Below, piece by piece: positions 1 to 5,414 of a stretch of 6,095 bases of DNA. The notes under the pieces are model-generated. The model had not been told where the DNA came from and did no database searches. It was given only the letters and a program-made list of their open reading frames with translations. This DNA comes from JACPLA01 sp035291905 (GTDB taxonomy: Bacteria > Bacteroidota > Ignavibacteria > UBA10030): contig DATDRF010000194.1 of NCBI GenBank assembly GCA_035291905.1, positions 1-6,095 on the forward strand, written 5' to 3'. A program made the position numbers and the translations under genes. How positions within the stretch are numbered: position 1 is the stretch's first letter; each line of letters begins with the position of its first letter.

Positions 1-459
1 TTCAAGGCGTACTTACCCGCGCATGAAATCGAGGAAAGCCGGAAAGGAAAGGAGAAGGAGGAGACGCAGTTGGGGAACGGTGAGCTGATCCTGGTCGTCG
101 ATGACGAGGAGGCGGTGAGGGAGATAACAAGGGCCACGCTCGAAACCTACGGGTACCGTGTGGTCACCGCCGTGGACGGGACGGATGCAATGGCGCAATT
201 CATTGAAAGGAGAAACGAAATCGCGCTCGTCGTCACAGACATGGTGATGCCCTACATGGACGGGGCCGCGACAATCCGAGCGCTCAGGAAGATCGACCCG
301 GGTTTGGGGATAATCCTGGTCAGCGGGCTCGCACAAAACGCAGAGAACGCCTCCGACGGACAGGGTGTCGCATTCCTGCCCAAGCCCTATACGGCCCATG
401 AACTGCTGCAGGCAATACGACACACTCTCGATTCCGCCGGAGAGAACCGGCACGTCTGA
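1..459 (+). CDS. Hybrid sensor histidine kinase, C-terminal part with receiver domain (5' end outside window)
   Basis: The frame is open from base 1 to the TGA at 457-459, giving 152 residues with no start in the window. Residues 1-7 (FKAYLPA) match the usual last strand of a histidine-kinase ATPase domain. A Lys/Glu-rich linker (about 8-27) follows, then a full receiver domain (about 28-145). The acidic pair is D34/D35, the phospho-acceptor is D80 (VTDMVMP context), the switch Ser is S108 and the conserved Lys is K128 in LPKPY. All key receiver residues are present, so the domain should accept phosphate. Known for the family: such hybrid kinases autophosphorylate on His and pass phosphate to the receiver. 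The input signal cannot be seen. A TTG at 70 could start a stand-alone receiver protein, but the kinase-like residues upstream in the same frame argue against it. The gene converges on the barrel-protein gene with 36 bp between stops and no clear terminator there. Confidence 0.88.
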   Translation, partial: FKAYLPAHEIEESRKGKEKEETQLGNGELILVVDDEEAVREITRATLETYGYRVVTAVDGTDAMAQFIERRNEIALVVTDMVMPYMDGAATIRALRKIDPGLGIILVSGLAQNAENASDGQGVAFLPKPYTAHELLQAIRHTLDSAGENRHV

Positions 460-495
460 CGACGAGCGGTGCTTACCCTCGAAAAACCACCCCTC

Positions 496-1098
496 TCAAA
501 ACGTCCCGAACTTGAATGTCAGCGTACCGGTTAAGCCGGCGAAATCGCTTTGTTTCAGCCCTACCTGCGTCACTCCGCTTACGTGGCGATAGGAGAGGCC
601 GGCATTCAGGCGAAACCAGGTCGTCACGTTGAGCTCGCCGGTGACCGCGGGCTCTAATACGAAAACGTAATCGTTTTCACCCGTCTGCTGGTTGCTGTCA
701 CCCTCACCGATATCCTTCACATATCGTATCGTCCCGCCGCCGATGAGAATGTACAACCCAAAATGTCCCAGGGAGTTCGGATTGAAAAGATATTCAACCT
801 CGAGTCCGCCATACTCGAATTTTATATCCAGAGGCTGTGCGAAGGGATATACTGTCGCAGGAGCATTGACGTCGGTGACCACGGAGTACCCGCCGCCCCC
901 GATGACGAACGTATGATTGATGATCCAGCCGCCGCGGCCGCCAAACATCAGCGCACCCTGGTTGCGTATGTTGGTGTATTTGAGCACCGGGGCGCCGAAT
1001 CCCGAAGTCTCGGTTTCACCTTCAAAGAGTGTCTCTTCCTGCCCTGCCGCAATTGCCGCAATCATGAACATGAGTACAAAGAATGCCACAGTACGCAT
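496..1098 (-). CDS. Small outer-membrane beta-barrel protein (conserved, function unknown)
   Basis: This is a 200-residue protein. Residues 1-19 form a signal peptide (Arg2, then a hydrophobic run ending AAIAAG) with likely cleavage before QEE. The mature part is rich in Gly and alternating aromatic/hydrophobic residues typical of transmembrane beta-strands: GGRGGW at 53-58, IGGGGY at 66-71, a strand pair near 95-105, LYILIGGGTIRY at 115-126, and a last strand ending in Phe200, as barrel-assembly signals do. The length suits a barrel of about 8 strands. I recognise the pattern as a conserved FCB-group outer-membrane protein without known function. The start is supported by an AGGAAG ribosome site (minus strand) shortly before the ATG. 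The gene reads towards the kinase gene and has a 67-bp repeat about 55 bp upstream of its start. A TACAAT (1141-1146, minus strand) could be a -10 box, but no matching -35 is visible. Confidence 0.82.
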   Translation of the reverse strand: MRTVAFFVLMFMIAAIAAGQEETLFEGETETSGFGAPVLKYTNIRNQGALMFGGRGGWIINHTFVIGGGGYSVVTDVNAPATVYPFAQPLDIKFEYGGLEVEYLFNPNSLGHFGLYILIGGGTIRYVKDIGEGDSNQQTGENDYVFVLEPAVTGELNVTTWFRLNAGLSYRHVSGVTQVGLKQSDFAGLTGTLTFKFGTF

Positions 1099-1152
1099 AG
1101 TTCTTCCTTTTCAGTCGTTGTTGAGTACTGTCTCATCTCGATTGTAGTTTCT

Positions 1153-1219
1153 AACGCAGAGGAAAATCCGAATTTTCTCTTCTCTCCGCGATCCTCCGCG
1201 TTCTCTGCGACTCTGCGTT
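1153..1219. repeat. 67-bp repeat element with perfect 9-bp terminal inverted repeats
   Basis: The element begins AACGCAGAG (1153-1161) and ends with its exact reverse complement CTCTGCGTT (1211-1219). Inside are a 6-bp inverted repeat GAAAAT/ATTTTC (1162-1167 and 1172-1177) around CCGA. Read on the minus strand, there is a run of related short units of the CGCAGAG / CGCGGAG type. I recognise this kind of unit as a dispersed intergenic repeat in many environmental genomes. It encodes no protein. It looks like a small non-autonomous palindromic or MITE-like element. A degenerate half-like stretch (AACCGCAGAAG followed by AACAGAGAAAG) occurs again near 5309-5330. Confidence 0.7.
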
Positions 1220-1254
1220 GTTGCCTTTGACGATTGCTTTCCGAGAGGCCCCTT

Positions 1255-1297
1255 AAAAACAACAAACCCGCACACTCATCTCTGTGAGCATGCGGGT
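1255..1297 (-). terminator. Intrinsic terminator on the minus strand, without an intact upstream gene
   Basis: The hairpin has arms ACCCGCA (1266-1272) and TGCGGGT (1291-1297), a two-by-two internal loop, a second stem CTCA/TGAG (1275-1278 and 1285-1288) and a six-base loop. On the minus strand it is followed by TTTGTTGTTTTT, complementary to 1255-1266. This is the expected form of a Rho-independent terminator reading leftward. On the plus strand no T-run follows, so it should act on minus-strand transcripts only. The nearest minus-strand coding signal upstream is the short scrap at 1328-1384. The barrel gene starts downstream of it, so the terminator could also shield that gene from read-through. 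Confidence 0.65.
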
Positions 1298-1327
1298 CTA
1301 TTCATGTGGTTCTCCGAAAGTGTTCTG

Positions 1328-1384
1328 TTACGCCTTCAGCACAAATCCGATCCTAATGTACGAAAAAAAAGGGAAATCAACGTG
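1328..1384 (-). pseudogene. Possible remnant of the C-terminal end of a lost minus-strand gene
   Basis: On the minus strand, 18 codons before a TAA (1328-1330) read HVDFPFFSYIRIGFVLKA, an aromatic/hydrophobic tail resembling the last strand of an outer-membrane barrel. The frame is closed upstream by a TGA at 1385-1387. A neighbouring minus frame is open across about 1380-1445 with similarly plausible residues (SYGIRPYF, SSLGFARPL) and closes at the TGA at 1377-1379. Together these would fit one gene tail broken by a frameshift near the junction, followed about 30 bp later by a proper terminator. The evidence is thin: such short open stretches occur by chance. The terminator is the main reason to suspect a former gene. 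Confidence 0.3.
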
Positions 1385-1473
1385 TCACCAGAGGTCTCGC
1401 GAAACCCAGGCTGGAAAAATAGGGTCTAATCCCGTAGCTTAACGTGCCCCATCAATTATTAGTCGGGAAGCTC

Positions 1474-2343
1474 ATGACAAATAATCCCGTTTCAGACGGC
1501 CGGTCTCTCTTCAGAAGAATCGTGGGAGCTGTAACCCTGATGGCAGTGGCATCTGTCGCCACCGTGCTCTTCTACGATTACCCCGGAGAGGATCCGATCC
1601 CGGAAGGGGTTGTACTGACGACGGTCAGGTCCGCAATTCTGGGCCAGGAACGGGAGCTGTTAATCCACCTTCCCCCGAATCCTGATTCCGCAGCAAAGTA
1701 CCCGGTCGTGTATGTGCTGGACGGCAGTTCTCAGGACGATCACATTGCCAACAAATTCGACGTTCTCTCGGCGGCCGGACTTGCCCCGAAAGTGATCGTT
1801 GTGGGGATCCCGAATATGACAGCGGAGAACAGAAGTCTTCATCTTATTCCGCCGTTCATGAGAACAGATGCTGAAAAGCAAGAGAGCCCGAAGGGAGAAG
1901 GGGACAAGTTCCTCTCATTCATGGAGTCGGAGCTGTTTCCATTCATCGAGAAGAACTATCCAGCGTCGCAAATCCGCCTCTTCTGCGGTAACTCCAGGGG
2001 AGGGCTGCTTGTGATGTATTCTCTCCTGCACGATCCGGAGATGTTCCAGGCGAGGTTCTGCTACAGCGCTCCGTTCTGGCGGGAGGATAGTATCATGGTG
2101 AAGAACGTCTCTGAGTTCCTGAGCTCGAGGGACTCACTCCGCACATTTCTCTATATAAGTGTGGGTCAGGATGAGGGAGAGAAGGGTTTCTATCGCATGA
2201 CCGAGGCGATAAAGGGACTTGCTCCCAAAGGATTTACCTGGTATGCGGAACTCACCCCGCATGCCAACCATCAGAACAATGCTCATCTATCAGCTTCACT
2301 GGCAATTGCGAGGTGGGGAGAATATGTCGCTTCGTCCAATTAA
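1474..2343 (+). CDS. Membrane-anchored or exported putative esterase (alpha/beta hydrolase, Fes/IroE-like 'putative esterase' family)
   Basis: The product has 289 residues from ATG 1474. This start has a fair ribosome site (CGGGAAG, ending four bases before it). A GTG at 1444 would add 10 residues but has no site. Residues 16-34 form one hydrophobic segment after RR, either a signal peptide or an N-terminal anchor, placing the enzyme in the periplasm or on the periplasmic face. The alpha/beta-hydrolase core starts near residue 50. YPVVYVLDG (76-84) is the typical strand and oxyanion-hole region of this family. The nucleophile is S174 in GNSRGG. YISVGQDEGE (227-236) carries the likely acid (D233 or E234). 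The C-terminal PHANHQNNAH (262-271) holds the catalytic His, most likely H266. Known for the family: relatives hydrolyse siderophore lactones (Fes, IroE), acyl esters or formylglutathione. The substrate here is unknown. A terminator follows within 40 bp. The gene precedes a TonB-receptor pair, so a siderophore role is possible but unproven. Confidence 0.85.
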   Translation: MTNNPVSDGRSLFRRIVGAVTLMAVASVATVLFYDYPGEDPIPEGVVLTTVRSAILGQERELLIHLPPNPDSAAKYPVVYVLDGSSQDDHIANKFDVLSAAGLAPKVIVVGIPNMTAENRSLHLIPPFMRTDAEKQESPKGEGDKFLSFMESELFPFIEKNYPASQIRLFCGNSRGGLLVMYSLLHDPEMFQARFCYSAPFWREDSIMVKNVSEFLSSRDSLRTFLYISVGQDEGEKGFYRMTEAIKGLAPKGFTWYAELTPHANHQNNAHLSASLAIARWGEYVASSN

Positions 2344-2378
2344 ATTTCTAAGCACCGCATTGCGACGCACCCGCATGG

Positions 2379-2412
2379 AAAGGCCGATTCTGAAAGGATT
2401 CGGCTTTTTTTT
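2379..2412 (+). terminator. Intrinsic terminator after the esterase gene
   Basis: The stem is GCCGA (2383-2387) paired with TCGGC (2400-2404). A T-T mismatch and two further pairs (TC/GA) enclose a six-base loop. An A-rich foot (2379-2381) precedes it and eight T residues (2405-2412) follow. This is a classic plus-strand Rho-independent terminator, 35 bp after the esterase stop. It lies inside the open frame that leads into the next small gene, which makes starts upstream of it (2324, 2375) unlikely for that gene. Confidence 0.75.
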
Positions 2413-2443
2413 GGTACCTCTGTTCTTCGATGTCATCATAATA

Positions 2444-2779
2444 TTGCGTACATTGCGCTCGGTGAAACCCCTGGTGAGTGTCGCAATATTGGCCTGCTTC
2501 AGCCTCTCCTTGTTCTGGTGCCCCGACTCCGCTTGTCAGGTTGAGCCGGAAGATGATTGCATGTGCCTGATATGTGCACTGAGCACGGCCCGGGAATCCG
2601 ACCCGCCGGCTTCGAGTTCGCATCAGACATCGTGCAGCTGCATTTGTCAGATGAGCTCCATTGCCCCCGTTCAAGTTGTCCTCCGGACCCCCTTTTATTC
2701 CCCCTATGTGACAATCACACCGGCCCTTGACCCGCCCAAAGAACCCACTGAAGTAATACTCAAGCCTCCTATTCTCTAA
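2444..2779 (+). CDS. Small exported Cys-rich protein preceding a TonB-dependent receptor
   Basis: I do not recognise a named family with certainty. From TTG 2444 the product has 111 residues; GTG 2462 (105 residues) is about as likely. ATG 2324 (good ribosome site, overlapping the esterase end by 20 bp) and ATG 2375 lie before or inside an intrinsic terminator and would encode that hairpin. The N-terminus reads as a signal peptide: Arg/Lys residues, then VSVAILACFSLSLFW and CPDSACQ. The mature part has two Cys clusters, CMCLIC (2558-2575) and CSCIC (2633-2647), with a His between them (2621), then a Pro-rich tail ending PPIL. Short secreted Cys/His proteins with a Pro-rich C-terminus are known next to metal-linked TonB receptors in Bacteroidota (DUF6660-type neighbours), and this resembles them in layout. 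Metal binding is inference. The receptor gene follows 49 bp later with no terminator between, so the two are probably one operon. No ribosome site is visible at either late start. Confidence 0.6.
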   Translation: MRTLRSVKPLVSVAILACFSLSLFWCPDSACQVEPEDDCMCLICALSTARESDPPASSSHQTSCSCICQMSSIAPVQVVLRTPFYSPYVTITPALDPPKEPTEVILKPPIL

Positions 2780-2828
2780 GCGCTGTCTTCGCTATTCCAC
2801 CACCAAACAAGATCTTGGAGAAAAGACA

Positions 2829-5018
2829 ATGCCGAGAGTATTACTTTTGCTATTCATGTTGACGTTAGCAGTATCTTCATCCCTTTCTCAAGGAGCCCGG
2901 ATCACGGGAGTTGTCCTCGATTCAGTCTCCCTGGAGCCATTGGTCGGAACGAATATTTCTCTTGCAGGCACAAACACCGGCACAACCACGGACGTCAATG
3001 GCCGCTTTAGCTTCGACCGGTTGGCTCCCGGTTCCCACACGATTCGGTTTACTTTCGTGGGCTATTCGGCCGCAGAGGCTTCGGTCAATCTATCCGCCGG
3101 TGATTCGGTATGGTTACAGGTCCTCCTGAGGCCCGAACACATCGAGTCGGATGTGATCGTTGTAACAGGGACAAGGACGCTCCGCTCGGTTGCCGATGTT
3201 CCGGTGCGGGTTGAGGCAATTCCACAGGAAGAAATCGAGGAAAAACTTCTGATGACCCCCTCGAGCGTGGCGATGCTGCTCAACGAATCGACCGGCATGA
3301 GGGTTCAGACCACAAGTGCAGCGGCAAGCACCGCGAACCTTCGGATTCAGGGACTCAACGGCCGCTACACGCAAATTCTCAACGACGGCATTCCGAGTCT
3401 TGGCGGACTCTCGGCGGGTCTCAGTCTGACTCAGTTGGTCCCTTTGGATCTGCGTCAGGTGGAAGTGTTAAAGGGAGCAACCTCGACACTCTACGGTGCA
3501 GATGCCATTGCAGGCGTCGTGAATTTCCTGCCGAAGCTGCCGGGAGAGATCTCGGAGGCAAGCTTACTGCTCAATGGGACGACACAAAACGGGCTCGATC
3601 TCGCGGGATATTACTCCGGCCGCCTCGATGAAAACGGCATAAGCATTCTTGCGAGTCATAACCGTCAGCCTCGCTACGACGTGGACGGAGACGGCTTTGC
3701 GGATGTCGCTCAATTCACGCGAACCACCGTCACGCCAAGAATGCTTCACCGGCTTTCGGATGATATAACGGCGCGGGTCGGCGTCAGTAGTCTCGATGAG
3801 GACCGTGTGGGCGGCGCAATGGACGAGAAACCGGCATCGGGATCGTCATCGTTGCCATACACGGAAAAGATCAGCACAAGCCGGATCGACGTTTCATCAC
3901 ACATCGATTGGCGGCTTTCATCAAACGAGGCATTCTCGGTGAAAATGGCCTGGCTACGCTCAAAGCGAAATGCGTCGTTTGGCGCGACCCCCTTTCATGC
4001 CGTCCAGATGGTCCAGTTCGGCGACGTGCAATACACGATTGACATATCCGGTCACAATTTTCTGGCAGGTTCCGCCTTCCGGGTCGACGATTTTCAAGAT
4101 CGCACCGCCGGGAATTCCCAGCGTTCGTATCGCTTCGCCGTCCCTTCAGTGTTCGTACAGGATGAGATCCATATTTCAGACGCCTTCAGCGTCGTAGCCA
4201 GCGGAAGGCTGGACATCCATAATGTTTTTGGGACGTTTCTCGTCCCCCGTTTTTCGTTGATGTATCGTCCGGTCTCATCTCTGACGCTTCGGCTCGGCGG
4301 AGGAACGGGATACAAAGCGCCGACCATTTTCGTTGAAGAGGCGGAAGAGGTGGGATTTCAGAATCTTCGGCCGCTTGGGAATGTGAAGCCCGAGAGGGCG
4401 CGGAGCGCTTCGCTGGACCTGAACTGGCGCAGCATCGAGGGTTTGTTCACCATTGACTGCAATTGGGCGGTGTTTTTGACCAATCTTGACGATGCACTCA
4501 TAGCCGACGAAGACTCTCTTGGGGCAGGTGTTGTCTATCTTCGGAATGCAGGAGGCCCGACAAACTCAATCGGGTCTGAGTTTTCGCTTCGGGTCACATA
4601 CGATAATTTCAAGGCTTCCCTCGGGTACACGTACGTCTATGCGACGCAAGAGGATAACAACAACATATCCGAAATCGAACTGAATCCGCGACATTCGTTC
4701 GGAGCGGTCATCGTTTGGGAGGATCACGAGGAGGAGCTCAAGATGGGTCTGGAACAGTATTGGACGGGACGTCAGCACGTGACGCGCAATCCGTTCCGCA
4801 CAATCACGCCGTCGTACTGGATCACCGGATTCATTGTCGAGAAGGGGTTCGGCAACTTCAGGTTCTTCATCAATCTCGAAAACATCTTTGACACTCGTCA
4901 GACAAGGTATGAGCCGATCTTCACCGGGGACCTGGCAACGGGGATGATCCGCACACTGCCGGTCTACGCACCGCTTGAAGGGCGCGTCATCAACGCCGGC
5001 ATCCGATACGTGCTCTAG
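2829..5018 (+). CDS. TonB-dependent outer-membrane receptor with N-terminal carboxypeptidase-regulatory-like domain
   Basis: The product has 729 residues. ATG 2829 is preceded by GGAG eight bases upstream. Residues 1-20 form a signal peptide. Residues about 24-103 form a carboxypeptidase-regulatory-like beta-sandwich (ITGVVLDS start, DVNGRFSFDRL and HTIRFTFVGY motifs), common on FCB receptors. DVIVVTGTR (108-116) is the TonB-box-like entry to the plug domain (about 118-236), with LRIQGLNGRYTQILNDG, VEVLKGATSTLYGADAI and GVVNFLPK as family hallmarks. The rest (about 240-729) is the 22-strand barrel. A loop D284-V-D-G-D-G-F-A-D292 matches the DxDxDGxxD-type calcium-binding pattern. The length is within the range for receptors of the cobalamin, heme, metal or siderophore type rather than the longer SusC class, and no SusD partner is present. 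It imports its substrate using TonB energy. The identity of that substrate is not readable from sequence. The Cys-rich gene just upstream hints at a metal. Confidence 0.93.
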   Translation: MPRVLLLLFMLTLAVSSSLSQGARITGVVLDSVSLEPLVGTNISLAGTNTGTTTDVNGRFSFDRLAPGSHTIRFTFVGYSAAEASVNLSAGDSVWLQVLLRPEHIESDVIVVTGTRTLRSVADVPVRVEAIPQEEIEEKLLMTPSSVAMLLNESTGMRVQTTSAAASTANLRIQGLNGRYTQILNDGIPSLGGLSAGLSLTQLVPLDLRQVEVLKGATSTLYGADAIAGVVNFLPKLPGEISEASLLLNGTTQNGLDLAGYYSGRLDENGISILASHNRQPRYDVDGDGFADVAQFTRTTVTPRMLHRLSDDITARVGVSSLDEDRVGGAMDEKPASGSSSLPYTEKISTSRIDVSSHIDWRLSSNEAFSVKMAWLRSKRNASFGATPFHAVQMVQFGDVQYTIDISGHNFLAGSAFRVDDFQDRTAGNSQRSYRFAVPSVFVQDEIHISDAFSVVASGRLDIHNVFGTFLVPRFSLMYRPVSSLTLRLGGGTGYKAPTIFVEEAEEVGFQNLRPLGNVKPERARSASLDLNWRSIEGLFTIDCNWAVFLTNLDDALIADEDSLGAGVVYLRNAGGPTNSIGSEFSLRVTYDNFKASLGYTYVYATQEDNNNISEIELNPRHSFGAVIVWEDHEEELKMGLEQYWTGRQHVTRNPFRTITPSYWITGFIVEKGFGNFRFFINLENIFDTRQTRYEPIFTGDLATGMIRTLPVYAPLEGRVINAGIRYVL

Positions 5019-5082
5019 CGCCCGCGGTTTTGTTCTTCTACGGCCCCGGTGCATTCCAGTTTTTCTCTGTGTCCCTGCCTGC

Positions 5083-5179
5083 CGGTCGTCAGACTTCGAT
5101 CGTCAGATTGCGATCGTCAGATTTCGACGAATTCTGTCGAACGAATTCTGTCGAACGAATTCTGTCGAACGGACTCTGT
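5083..5179. repeat. Two adjoining 14-bp tandem repeat families
   Basis: The first family has three units: CGGTCGTCAGACTT (5083-5096), CGATCGTCAGATTG (5097-5110) and CGATCGTCAGATTT (5111-5124). It passes without a gap into a second family: a 13-base CGACGAATTCTGT (5125-5137), two identical units CGAACGAATTCTGT (5138-5151 and 5152-5165) and CGAACGGACTCTGT (5166-5179). Both families have the same period and begin CGAnCG. The array is bracketed by CCTGCCTGC (5074-5082) and its reverse complement GCAGGCAGG (5183-5191). There are no unique spacers, so this is not CRISPR. Confidence 0.8.
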
Positions 5180-5243
5180 CGAGCAGGCAGGCTCCGTGCC
5201 TCCTCACAAAGGGATCCTCTTGAGATTTGTGCCCTCCCCGCCT

Positions 5244-5262
5244 GCCCCGACTTTGTCGGGGC
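5244..5262. repeat. Strong GC hairpin in a palindromic intergenic repeat
   Basis: GCCCCGAC (5244-5251) and GTCGGGGC (5255-5262) form a perfect 8-bp stem with a TTT loop. It sits between GC-rich CCTGCC/GGCAGG stretches, including CCTGCCC (5241-5247) and GGGCAGG (5287-5293), which are also complementary. No T-run follows on either strand, so it is not a standard intrinsic terminator. It fits an extragenic palindromic repeat, possibly slowing or protecting transcript ends after the receptor. Confidence 0.6.
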
Positions 5263-5372
5263 CTGCCGGATGAGATCCTCGGAGGCGGGCAGGTGTGGTA
5301 AAGCTTCTAACCGCAGAAGAAACAGAGAAAGATTGATACCACCACTATCACCTTGCTAATGATGCTGAAAGG

Positions 5373-5401
5373 GTCTATACTAAATATCTTGATGTATAGA
5401 C
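5373..5401. promoter_or_regulatory. 8-bp inverted repeat just before the repeat-protein gene
   Basis: GTCTATAC (5373-5380) and GTATAGAC (5394-5401) are exact inverted copies around a 13-base A/T-rich spacer, ending 13 bases before ATG 5415. It could be an operator bound by a dimeric regulator or a hairpin in the mRNA leader placed against the ribosome site. The TATACT inside the left arm could double as a -10 box, but no -35 box is clear. Confidence 0.5.
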
Positions 5402-5414
5402 TGAGAGGCGAGGG

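Larger units (their letters stand above)
1099..1473. other. Intergenic region between divergent genes: repeat, orphan terminator, gene scrap
   Basis: No full-length gene is visible in about 375 bp between the divergently transcribed barrel-protein and esterase genes. It contains the promoter side of the barrel gene, a 67-bp inverted-ended repeat (1153-1219), a minus-strand terminator (1255-1297) and a short minus-strand coding-like scrap (1328-1384). An eight-base A run lies at 1363-1370. The promoter of the esterase must lie in the right half, but I cannot identify convincing -35/-10 boxes. Confidence 0.6.
5019..5414. other. Repeat-rich intergenic region, no gene supported
   Basis: About 396 bp separates the receptor from the next gene. 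It contains no believable protein: the open frames across it are made by translation of 14-bp tandem units. It holds a two-family tandem array (5083-5179) bracketed by a 9-bp inverted repeat, a strong GC hairpin (5244-5262), a further GC-rich palindromic stretch to 5293, a degenerate CGCAGAG-type stretch (5309-5330) and an inverted repeat close to the following start (5373-5401). No clear terminator with a T-run follows the receptor stop. Confidence 0.65.

Noticed and set aside
13..453. Minus-strand open frame of 146 codons opposite the receiver domain
   Set aside because: It is the antisense shadow of a clear receiver domain whose catalytic residues are all on the plus strand; the translation has no recognisable features.
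763..1230. Plus-strand open frames across the barrel-protein gene
   Set aside because: They lie opposite a minus-strand gene with signal peptide, ribosome site and barrel-like composition; the plus translations look random.
1099..1443. Possible structured RNA or riboswitch in the divergent gap
   Set aside because: Apart from the repeat and the terminator hairpin I found no recognisable RNA family core; tRNA-like GTAGCTTAA at 1434-1442 has no cloverleaf around it.
1444..1473. GTG at 1444 as start of the esterase
   Set aside because: It has no ribosome site and the extra 10 residues precede the signal or anchor segment; ATG 1474 has GGGAAG at a usable distance.
4566..5054. Minus-strand open frame of 162 codons opposite the end of the receptor
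   Set aside because: It is the Arg-rich shadow of the receptor barrel, whose plus frame is clearly coding.
5083..5179. Tandem array considered as a CRISPR array
   Set aside because: The units are contiguous 14-mers with no spacers, and no cas genes are present.
4975..5359. Three overlapping plus-strand open frames after the receptor
   Set aside because: They are created by translating the 14-bp tandem units in different frames (repeating Asn-Glu-Phe-Cys-Arg-like residues) and have no ribosome site or domain.
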